The position numbers were made by a program, and so were the translations under genes. This document shows positions 10,588-21,208 of a stretch of DNA of 64,000 nt, piece by piece; position 1 is the first letter of the stretch, and each line of letters opens with the position of its first letter. The stretch spans positions 372,001-436,000 of the forward strand of contig JAKNDB010000096.1 in NCBI GenBank assembly GCA_024305405.1. The letters run 5' to 3'. Under the pieces are notes generated by a model, which did not search any database, was not told the origin of the DNA, and saw only the letters and a program-made list of their open reading frames with translations. This stretch comes from Dirofilaria immitis. Its lineage: Eukaryota; Nematoda; Chromadorea; Rhabditida; Onchocercidae.

Positions 10588-12346
10588 ATGGTAATTATTT
10601 CTTATTATTAATTAACATTCATTAATTGAATTATCTTACAATATAATTTCTGTTATTTTCGAAACGGAATGATTTATTTATTGCATGACATCAAAATACT
10701 CTTGTTTAAATTGTTGTATATGTGATTAGAAAACACATTAAATTACTTCAGGGCAAGCTCAAGAAAACTCGAAAATTTGCCACAAAATTGGCAAAAATGA
10801 TCAAACCAACAGATTCTCGAATGTTTGTTTTGTTTATCTGTTTAAAGATTTAATTATGTATCGGAAAAGGAAGTGATAATTTTTACAAATTTGTGATATT
10901 TTTTGGTATAATTATTGATGCATATAAGCATGAGCCTAATCATTCTCGAAATATGTTATGAGGACTAATTTGCATATAGCAAGCCCTCTTTGTCAGACAA
11001 TAATTACCCCAATAATAACTCTCAAAATGTAGTTGGGCATTTGATCTATTTTTAAAACAAGCTCAACTATTCCAACTAGCGAAGATTATTTAAATAATCC
11101 AATAAGTAATAATTAATGATGGGAATTAAAGATATGATTTTATCTATTATAAACTAATCAGCAAGTAGAGTTAATGAAGTATTTTGTATCGCTGCAAGTT
11201 GGATATGAATTGATAGTAGAGGTTGTACGATTAACACCTAATTTAGCGTAACAGTATGCAAGCTTGTTAAAACCAAAAATGTACTGGAGTATTTTGGATT
11301 ATTTACTTTCAGTAAAGAAAGTGATCGTGTTATTAAGAAGAAAAAAAAGACGATAAACAGGCATTGAAAATTGTCGAAGCGTACGTTGTTACTACTCTCT
11401 TTTTTAATTTTCATTTTCCAAATTTTTCACTATCTTTAATTTGCTCACTTGTTCCCATAATTTCCAGGCCCCAAGTATCAACAGCAATGTTCCTGAAATA
11501 TAATACTCAACTCGGACCACCATTTCATGTTATTATCGATACAAATTTTGTCAATTTCTCCATTAAATATAGGATCGATCTTATGCAGGGATTTATGGAC
11601 TGTTTATATGCAAAAAGTTTGTTTCAGAGTAAAGTGATATCCTTTTCAAATTAATTTTTAAAAGCTTAATTGATTCTCAGTCATGTTAACTATTTACAGC
11701 AATACCGTATGTAACAGATTGCGTTTTGGGTGAACTGGAAAACTTGGACAACGATGCAAAGTTGCTCTCAAAATTATTAAGGATAATCGGTTTAAGCGTT
11801 TGTCATGCTGTCATAAAGGAATTTATGCCGATGACTGCATCGTACAAAGAGTTACGCAGGTTTGCTTAATAATTTTCTTTATTTGAATGACGAAAATTAT
11901 TCTTTAAGCTTCAAAAACGCAAAATACATTGATTTATATCGTCGCTTTATTGTCCTTTAATAAATCAGTAAATCTAATGGAAGTAAGTGGAATTATGCTT
12001 TTTTCGAATTCATGCAGAATCATGTTCATCATGCTGTTATGGTGCTTGTCGGAGATACGCTGAATTAAATAATTCTTAAATTTGAATAATTAGTAGTTCT
12101 GGAAAAAATTCTTGGAAAAAATTTTTGAGCACTCTTTCGACTTATTAAAATGGAAGTAGTTCCTCAAAATGTGAATTTCTTGAATTTTATTTTCACTTTT
12201 AGCACAAATGTTATATTGTTGCTACCTGTGATAAGGATTTAAAACGACGAATTCGTAAAATTCCGGGCGTTCCTATTCTGTATATTAGACAACATCGATT
12301 CTCAATAGAACGAATGCCAGATGCATACGGTGCTCCCGTAAATTAA
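10588..12346 (+). CDS. fcf1: rRNA-processing protein FCF1/UTP24 (PIN domain)
   Basis: Small-subunit-processome PIN-domain endonuclease that acts in the nucleolus on early 18S pre-rRNA cleavages. Six exons: 10588-10590 (ATG only), 10752-10822, 11313-11380, 11468-11616, 11700-11859, 12203-12346. Motifs in order: [130 protein letters not shown]. The acidic PIN residues (IDTNF, ADD, CDKD) are present. Two single-base deficits break frame: the A8 run at 11341-11348, and 11747-11753 (GACAACG). With both restored, the exons total 199 codons including stop (198 aa), the usual FCF1 length. The first exon is inferred from an ATG directly before a gtaatt donor in phase with GKLKK; this is the least certain part. 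Confidence 0.88.
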
Positions 12347-12978
12347 TATCCAGCGATTCCGCAATATTTTTTAAGTGGAGAAAATCATTGCTTGTTATCT
12401 AGAAAACTTGGCGAAATGAAAATTCATTTTTCATTTTTTTTACATGGCAAACCACGTAAATTTTTGACAGCTTTTTATCCCTAAGCTTAGTTTCATTGAT
12501 TCAATCAAAGCTCATTTGCTCAGCCATTCTTGATAAACAATTGATGCTATTTTATAACTCTTACCATTTCATAATATTCTCCTTTTGAACTATTGTTTTG
12601 AATTGAAGACTGTTCTGGAAATAGACTGCTGCTATTGAAATTGCTCACTTTCTTATACTGTTTTGATATTTCCATAATATACGCTCATGTTAGACACTGA
12701 TATTTTAAACTCCATCCCTTGAACTCTTCTGCGTATGCGACTTATTTTTGTTACATTTCTTATTACCTATGCCTATGTTAAATAAAAAAATTTTAACGGG
12801 ATATAATTTAAAAATTTAAACGGGATACAATTTTAATTCTCTTTTCAGACAGGAAAAAACATGAACAGATAGTACAGTATTTAATGGTAATAATTTATGT
12901 TTTTAAACAATAGAATTAGATTTTAATTTTACAATTGAAATAGTCGGCTACACCCTTTTGTTATCACCCTTTTGTACA
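12347..12978. other. Tail-to-tail intergenic region FCF1 / syntrophin
   Basis: 632 bp between the FCF1 stop and the syntrophin stop. It is A+T rich with no coding exon and presumably contains both 3' UTRs; an AATAAA-like aataaa lies at 12780. Confidence 0.5.
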
Positions 12979-15799
12979 TTATGCATATAATCCAAGTCGG
13001 AAAACTTTTGTAGCAAGGAATGAATGGAGAATGAAAACGACTGGTTTCGGTGATGAGAGCAAATCGATTTCCTGAAAAATACATGAACCAATGTATTCAA
13101 TTGATTTTTATCCCAGAAATTGAACTACTAAGTTATATACATTTTATATTTGGAAAACAATATAATACATCACCTGTTCGCCAGAAGGTGGACCAAAATC
13201 GATCCAAAGGAATCTGTTTCCGTCATCACCTGTAGCTCGAATAGTTTCAAATGGGTATTGCCATCGAATTTGTCCATCTTGACCAATCAAGCTTAAGCCT
13301 TTATCAAGTTGCAATATCAACTCGCAGTGTTCGTCTTGCCAAATACAAGCTACAATTTACCGTGTAAGAGCTATTGTCGTTTAAAAGATCTTCATTTAAT
13401 GCTCAAACTTGTTCAAAAATACGCACTGTCCTCTTTTTTAATATTACAGAATAAGATGTTAAGCAAAAGACATGTAATAGATGTAATAACTTGTATAAGC
13501 CTGGTAGGAAAGAGTTTGAATTCATAAAATATTTATTGCAATATTAAAAAAAGCGAAATAAAGAACTGACGGCAAGAGACTTGACCAGTTTTGGCGCATG
13601 CCTCATAGGTACATGTAACGATACTTTATCCATGAAGCTAGCTCTCGATGTGTTTCCACACGTAATACATGTGAGCGAACACCTTGCTGTGTACCTGTTC
13701 TTGTTGTAAATGATATCACATCTGATAAGCCAGTTATAACGGGAGCAGTTCTTAATATATTATAATTTTATCTCAAAGCAAAGTAATCAATTTATGGCAA
13801 TATGTTTGCTTACCAAAAATGACACTTAAATGACATAGACAATCTACGAGTTCGTCATTTATCCAAATGGAGCTGTTAGAATGGAAAGTGTGAGAGAATT
13901 TGCATAATCGGACGGGAGTTTGCCAAATATTTTGGGGTCGAACATTGGAGATGCTAAGAATTCAGTCGTAAATTCAAATTACCAGATCAATATAATTAAT
14001 TTGGCAAATTTTACCTTGATGTGGTCTGCACCACGCGGGTAGCTATGAGCGGCCTAGTGACTCTTGAGAAGCCCATTCCGACTTTAACATCGGAACAGAG
14101 TCATAGAACAGCAGATCATTGAGAGTCAATGCTACAAACATCGGTCTCCAAATAGCCATTCCATTTTCATTGAGTGTCTCCAAAAACGAATGATTAACAT
14201 GGAAATATTAGGGTTTTTAATGATACGTATTTTGATTTGAAAAGACTGCAAAATGCACCGGGTAGCTTACAATTTTACCTTGCAGGTTTCACAGAATGCA
14301 CAACCAGTAATCCGAAAACATGCATTCTAATTACTTCGCAAATTCTAAGATTATTGCTTTTTGCAAGTCAAGAATTATGCAGGAAACCACTCACAAAAAT
14401 ATAATTAAAACCAACCTGCTCAGTGATCCAACCCATTTTGCGCACTTGTGGATTATTTCCAAGCATCAAATTCACTTGTGCCAATGCTTGCGTTAACAGT
14501 GCGCATGAACAGATATGTACAGTTTCGAACCAGGCATCTGCTTCCGTTGAATTACTGCATCTGTAAAAAAAGATGCTGTAGGTAATTTGCGAAAATAAGA
14601 AAAGTGCTTATAACACTTTAAGAAATATATCTGCTAGTACAAAAATTCTCTCTTTTTCATTTTCTAGTACTATCTACTGAATCTGCCTTATTCTTAGTAT
14701 GCATCAAAAAAATAAAATGATACAAGATCCTTATTGATATTTTGGAACATGTATACACGGTATACTTAAATATAAAATGACGCTATACTAGACACTGCTA
14801 TCACACTGCTATTAAGTAAAGTTAATAAAATACCTAAACAAGAGGCTATATCGTCCCGAAGGTGATCTTATTTCAAACATTCTATTCTCAATATCTTCAA
14901 TTTGGAGAGTTGTACGTGTAACAAAAGTCAGCTTCAAACCAATGCTACGAATTCGATCATGCGAATCATCATCCCATTGAATACGTTCTATCCAGTTTTC
15001 ACGTTGAGAACACATGTCTCGCATGAAACGAACTAAAATTTAGGGAAAATTGTAGAAAAACTGTAGAAAACAATTTTCATAAACTAGATTTCAGATTTCA
15101 AAAAATTTTAAAGATCATTGCGGGAAAGCTAAAAAAATAGAGAGAAGTAATTTCTAAGAACAATAAACGCCTACGTTTGTGAAATCAATTTTTAAAGAAA
15201 AACCATGTAAATCAACGATACGTCCAGCCTTCTTCAGTGCTCTAACAGCTTCATCATGTGTAGCATCCTCCAGCGATTCACCGTTTACCGCAACAATAGT
15301 ATCACCAACAAATAATTGCCCTGTCTCGTCTGCTGCCATACCCTTGAAAATTTTGCTGAAAATATTCTTTTCAATCAAACATAAAATAGCGCTTAGAATT
15401 GACAAAAGTTTAAAAATATAAAATAACTAATTACTGTATAATAATATGATATGTAAAATACATAATGCAAAACTGATGGAAATATGATACAATCGAAATA
15501 AATAAGTCATTGAAAACGATTGAAATAAGAGTTAAGTAATAAATTACATTCAAAAATATTTGAAATAAGAAATACCTGATGATAACGGGCATATCATTAT
15601 CACGGCCACCTTTGATACTTATACCTAAACCACTGCCATCATGTTTTACTATTCGAACCGTACGTATATCTGCGCCTTGTCCATGATCAGCATCTGCTGG
15701 TGCGCTTAAAGTTAACGCTGTTTCATCTAATGTAGCACAAACTTTTACCCATTCGCCAGTAATATAAACATCCAGAAAAGATCCTCTCACCGATGCCAT
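12979..15799 (-). CDS. stn-1: Syntrophin (split PH - PDZ - PH2 - SU adaptor)
   Basis: Cytoplasmic adaptor of the dystrophin complex at the muscle membrane. Eight exons: 15799-15576, 15355-15204, 15032-14834, 14560-14416, 14177-14015, 13750-13567, 13349-13174, 13071-12979. The N-terminal half-PH reads [19 protein letters not shown]. The PDZ domain has the ligand-groove motif [20 protein letters not shown], then [14 protein letters not shown] and [13 protein letters not shown]. The PH1 second half follows ([29 protein letters not shown]), then GWITEQ, PH2 ([36 protein letters not shown]) and the syntrophin-unique C-terminus ([51 protein letters not shown]). Two one-base deficits (14061-14069 and 13601-13612) break frame; restored, the length is 445 aa. 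Start: first in-frame ATG after a tttgcag acceptor. Acceptors at 13751 (taag) and 14178 (ggag) are non-consensus. Domain order and the GISIKGG motif support the stn-1 (alpha/beta-type) group. Confidence 0.92.
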
Positions 15800-17155
15800 C
15801 CTTGCATCTTTATCATTCTGCAAATCATATGAATATTAGCATCAAACATTAATTGATCCCAGCTGCTCCTTACTTCCGTGTTCTTCTCATCTCATATTAA
15901 TTGCCTGCCCTTTAAGAAACCATAAGGTATAAAATCTTCACATTTCACATTTTCTAATAATTTTAGCTTAGAATTAAGTAGTAATTTGTTATCAAGAATT
16001 CTATTTCTTTATTTGATTCATCAAGACTATGTATGATTCCCATTATAATATGTGCAATTTCTATGATTTCATTCGTAGAATCTTTTTTTTAATTTTTTCT
16101 ATTCTTTAGCACTTTAATTAAAGAAAAATCAGAAAGAATATGCTGAGAAAATTTCATAGGCAAATACAAATCATTTGAGATAAACAAATTTCGAAAACAT
16201 ATCGATCTAAGCTATAGGCTTATTTTCTTCAATATGAGAAAGAGAAAACATTGAGCCTAACGAATTGAAAAGCCTAAAGATTCTTAATCTATCATCACAA
16301 TATATACTACTAATATTTACGTAGCAAGCAAGAGTGAGAAAAAAGGCCAAATAGAACGAGAAGCCTAGCATTTAAACATCCTTTTCAATTCTAAATTAGG
16401 TTTAATTAAAGTAAAAAAGGAATCTCCAAAAATTGAGCAAAATTTCTTAAAAAATCTTAACAACGAAACGTAAGTGCTGAATTTCAAATTCATAGAAATA
16501 ATAAAAATAATATGCATTGTTCATTTTATCATTTTTTTAAAATCATTGTATTCGTAATCATTCTTATCTAAGTGTTAATATTAATAATAATAATAATAGA
16601 AAAAAAATTGCGATTGTTTACGATCGATAATATTCGACGCTTTTATTCAATTTTTTTCAAGTTTTCCAATAATTTATAACTTTTTTGAAAGTGTTTAGAT
16701 AATACTTTTTGAAATATTTTATCATTAAATAATCATTTCTATAAATATATTAAAAATCTTTAACAACTCAAACTATCATGAATTTGCATAGCATTCTATA
16801 AATAATTTATCCATATATGAATGCAATTTTATCTTAGCCATAAATTTTCATATAAATAATGCTCTTCTATTTATTAGTTTCACAAGTATTCAATAATTAT
16901 TGGTAAAAAAATTTCCAATATTTCTAAAATTTAGGTTTCTTTTAAATTATCAGAATTTCTCATAACTGAAACAAATGCCGCGATATTGAGTGCTTTCGGC
17001 AAATTTCTTTTACAAATAGGAAAATGTCCTAAATATTGATAATGAATTTATATTTTGCCCCTAGCTTCCCATAATAATTACCTTCTTCCTACTTCCATCA
17101 TCCCTCCAATTACACCACCTGAAATATTCCAATGGATTTTTTTACTTCAGATCGC

Positions 17156-17340
17156 GACTTAGAAAATGGCCGTCGTTAAAAACTGCATCGCCATATTCAG
17201 TATTCAGGTTGGGATGATTTTCTTCCAAGCTCTCGTCAATTTACTGAGGATTGGAGGTCCAGTGGGGAGTTGCATTTCGGGTTGGGAAGTGGAGGTATCG
17301 CGGTGTTTCCTCGAGAGATCGCTATTTGCGACTAGAATGG
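17156..17340 (+). other. Unassigned less A+T-rich block, possible exon
   Basis: A sharp local rise in G+C follows a tttacttcag acceptor-like site at 17146-17155. No single frame stays open in a recognisable way. Stitching frames gives coding-looking pieces (DLENGRR, KLHRHIQYSGWDDFLPSSRQF, DWRSSGELHFG, SSRDRYLRLEWK), which would require two further one-base corrections of the kind seen elsewhere here. It could be a 5' exon of the IP6K gene, an exon of an unannotated gene, or non-coding. I do not recognise a family. Confidence 0.3.
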
Positions 17341-17881
17341 AAAATTATTTTTACTGTTTTCTGTTCTTGTGAAATTTTATAGCAAGTATCAAATACTCTT
17401 TGTATTTATTTTTATCTTACATACTTTCCCCTTGTACTTTCACTTTTTCATAGGAAGAAGCAGTGAAGTCTTTTCACTTCATTGTATTTCCTTGTCCATC
17501 TGTCTCACTTCAAATGTTCAGTTAAAAATAAATCGACCTGATGTTTTTAAAACGATAATGTCTGAAAACAAATGGTGATATTTGTGGATAGGAGTAATTA
17601 TTTCAGCTGCGGTATCATTCCATTTTGTATTCTGTTTATTCTCTTTCATACCATTCGTTATAATTGCTTCGTTTTGTGGAACGGGAAATGGTAATATTCA
17701 TTTCACTACTCTTATTATAGCTCAGTAATAGTGACTGTTGTTACGAACACAAGAACTGAGAGTTAGTACATAACATCTGCTTTGTCCTTTGTTATTTATT
17801 CGCTTTGTCTAATTGTTTTTTTCTTCCTTATGATGACGTATTGATTCACTCATTCACTGAAAAAAAAATAGCACTTTGTTT

Positions 17882-17894
17882 GAACTTTTCAGAA
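17882..17894 (+). promoter_or_regulatory. Splice acceptor immediately 5' of the IP6K start
   Basis: The string gaacttttcagaa ends directly before ATG at 17895. A strong nematode 3' splice site 2 nt upstream of the initiator is the usual signature of spliced-leader trans-splicing, though a 5' UTR intron is equally possible. Confidence 0.6.
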
Positions 17895-20143
17895 ATGAAT
17901 GTGACAGGCTTCTCCCATCAAGTTGGTGGACATTTTGGAATATTTACATGTGGCGGACATATTTGTAAGCCGTTGAATTCAAAAGAATTGGCTTTTTATA
18001 AAGAAATTGGCGATCGTTTTGCGCCATTTACAGCGCATTGTTGTGGTTTGAGCTTAATTTCTTTTTCTTTACCTCTTTTAATGTGTTGTAATAATAGATA
18101 GAGCTAACGTTACAGTTGGGCAAGTTGCGCGTGCCAACTGTAGAATAAATCCCACTGGTCTTGACTGTCTGGAAATCATTAATAATATTTTTCCTGCCTC
18201 TGAATTCATAACGAATATTTTCGGTGTTTCTAAATAGTCGAAGTGACTACAGTCATGTTTAGTATCTACCTTCGATTTTACATTGTTAAAATTTCTGTCA
18301 GACAGACCAAGTTTTTTCTACAGAAAAATTGGAAATACGCAGGGAAATAGTTTGTTACTTGTCCCGATGCATTCGTTTGCAATAGTGGATCACTTCCCGA
18401 TGTTCTTCATTAATTTCATGCACAGTTAAATAATTTGTCTTGCATTGTTGTTAGATATAGAAACCATCGTATATTAAATTGAAATTTAAAATTTTTTTGG
18501 CAATTCAGGTACAGTGAGTATTCAACCTCGGAATTCTCGAGATGATAATTTGGTATTAACTACTGATAGACCTGTCTTATGTCATCAGAACCCATCATCC
18601 AGTGAAAAGCAGCTTATTTTCCGGTTGAACAAAAATGGTAGAGTTGAATCGGATCAGCATTTCAATGAATGGGCGAAACAATGTCAAACTAAATCAGTTC
18701 AAAAATTATTAAAGGTAAGTTTTAAGAAATGTTTTTCCACTTAAAACAAAAAAAAAAGAAAGGAGAAAGGAAGCCTTATTCGGTTGAAATATTTCACGAA
18801 TACAGCATTTTATGGCAAAGCGAGAAGGGTGAATCTTCCTTCTTCACTTTCTCCTCCTTTTTATGTATGTGTTTTCGCTTTAACGTTATCATTGCAGCCA
18901 GCAAACGGTCTTAACGCTTTCTTCTAGAAACAGAAGAATACCCTTGCCATCAGTTCCTGTTGGATACCCGCTAAAAGTGTCCATTCAATCGTGTTGGTGC
19001 TCTATTTATTGTTGCTAATATTTAAAAAAAATTGCTCAAATTATATATCCTGATGGAATATAGTTTTGTTCATTTTAAGTTGTCATATAACATCGCTTTT
19101 ATAGGGTTACGCATTGTTTTTGCTCTTAGAAAATACGGTATCCCGTTTTTCACGTCCATCTGTTATGGATTTGAAAATGGGTACACGGCAATACGGAGAT
19201 GATGCAACCGATCAAAAGCGGCAATCCCAGACCAATAAATGTCGCGAATCCACAAGTGCTTCTATTGGGATTCGGCTTGTTGGAATGCAATTATATAGGT
19301 GATTTTGCCTTAAAAATTTCCGGATGGTAGTTCATGCCATGTTTGCATCCATTAATTATCAGTTCCATTTCAACTACATTATATTCTAATCAAGTTTAGT
19401 TAATTGTACGCTACTGGACAAAATTTACTTTCATCTTTTTTAAGTTCTTGAGGAACAGAATTTAATCTTCTCTATTTTGCTGTTTTTTATTTACACGATT
19501 CAGCTTAACTTAATTCAGTTTAGAGAAGAAATTGGAACATACGTTTATGTAAACAAATATGCAGGCAGACAAATGAACTGTGAAATGTTTCGCGAAACAT
19601 TAGCTGAATATTTTATTAATGCTGGAAAGATACGAAGCACAGCACTACTGAAAAACTAACCACGTTAAGAAAGGTGCGTGACTTTGTGTTTTATGAAAAT
19701 GGCGTGAACATAATAAGATATAAGTCACAAAAAAGAGATGTGTCGCTAAAATTGTTTTGAAGCCGATTAAACTGAAATTAATGCAAGAATTTAGTAACTA
19801 ATTCATAACTTCGAGAATTTTTGAAATGTCCTATATGGCATAAAAAGTTTCTGACTCATTTATAATGGCTTCTTTTTCTTTCTTCAACTTACCGATGCTT
19901 ATTTTGTAGCGTTTAGCCGAAGCCGATGGCTATCGATTCTTTTCCAGTTCTTTACTGATTGCATTTGATGGTAAAAAATGCGACGATACATTCATTGATC
20001 TGCGGATGATTGATTTTGCTCATTCAACATGCTCCACTTTAGTGGATGATGTAAGATATATCGGGCCTGACGATGGCTACTTGTTGGGATTGGATTTCTT
20101 GATTAGCTCGCTTATGGATATTATTAATCGATGTTTAACCTGA
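17895..20143 (+). CDS. ip6k: Inositol hexakisphosphate kinase (IPK family)
   Basis: Phosphorylates InsP6 to the pyrophosphate 5-InsP7 using ATP. Five exons: 17895-18045, 18509-18714, 19105-19298, 19524-19673, 19910-20143. The N-terminus reads [13 protein letters not shown] then [19 protein letters not shown], matching the conserved FxHQVGGH...KPL start of IP6Ks. The catalytic PxxxDxKxG motif is PSVMDLKMG at about residues 137-145, followed by [32 protein letters not shown] and KYAGRQ. The C-terminal lobe has [15 protein letters not shown] (SSLL) and [10 protein letters not shown] (catalytic IDF), then [13 protein letters not shown]. One base is missing in GGAAAGATAC at about 19622-19632; restored, the length is 311 aa, shorter than vertebrate IP6Ks because the acidic/serine linker is short. 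The start is supported by the adjacent ttttcag acceptor. Confidence 0.94.
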
Positions 20144-21208
20144 CGTCATCGTTTCTAGATTTCGATTTGTTTAAAAGTTTTTAATACCTCATGCTTGATT
20201 TTAAATAGACTTACTTTGGTCTCTTCAAAGTCTGTACATTCCTACATCATTAACTATTTTTCCATAATTCTTCTCATTATTTCTTTTTTTGCTCTCCATT
20301 TCTCTTGTTCATAGTATGAATCTTCCTTATGTTTTGTTATATTTGAGTGATGAAACGTATTTTAAAGTGAAATCCATGAAATCATACAAATTCGAATGCC
20401 AAAAAGTTCAGTACTTCCCATATTTTATCTCTTAAAAAATAACATGACTTACCCATTTCTTACAGTACATGCATATCGCTCACAGCCAAGTAATAGTTGG
20501 AAAAAAGAATGGGGCAGATAGTATTTCGTCTGTACTAGTCTTATAATAATACACAAGCTGAAAATCCTTAACAAATAAGTGTCTTGAATAAAAACAAATA
20601 AGATTAATAAGATACATTTACAAGATCTTTGCTTACTATCATAATCTTTTAATCTGATTTCATCTTCGTACTAGTCAATATCACTGCTCTTTACTAATCA
20701 CTACCACAATCGTGCTTATTAACAACTTTTATTATATTATTATTAAATAAGTGATGACATAACAACCTTAATTGACACAGTTATGGTAGTGATTAAAACA
20801 ATGATTGCAACCATTAAAGATGTTATAAAGTATGATTTGCAAATAAGAAATTTACACATTTGGTAAAACGGGAATGATTTAATTTATTTTGGAGTGGAAA
20901 AAGAGCGCTAGCCAGAAAATGCAAATATTACTTTTGTCAATTAAATAATTGCTAAAAACTAGAATAATCAACGTTTTGAATATATATTGATGCTCTGTCC
21001 TTTAATAATGATAGTGTAATCGACAATTCAACCATAGGTTGATATCGAAGATTAAGATAATTTTTCTTAGCCTTTTAAGATGTTCCATTGTTATCTCACT
21101 AGAGATCGAAATAATGCAAAAGAGGAAAGGATAAGGCAACACAATATTACGAATCAACATCTGTTAAAAGTCTTCTCCTATCCGGCATTCGTGACTTTGT
21201 GCGACCAT
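20144..21208. other. Tail-to-tail intergenic region IP6K / SLC35C2
   Basis: About 1.1 kb of A+T-rich DNA between two convergent stops. No coding exon or structured element was recognised. Confidence 0.5.

Larger units (their letters stand above)
15818..17894. other. Intergenic region between divergent syntrophin and IP6K genes
   Basis: About 2.1 kb, mostly A+T rich and non-coding, presumably with both promoters. The only standout is a less A+T-rich block at about 17156-17340, listed separately. Confidence 0.5.

Noticed and set aside
13050..13527. Two open frames on the + strand
   Set aside because: They are antisense shadows of syntrophin exons.
18109..18237. Alternative IP6K exon after a gttacag acceptor, open for about 40 codons
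   Set aside because: Exon 1 joins the exon at 18509 directly and gives the family consensus; the alternative peptide ends in a stop and has no IP6K similarity.
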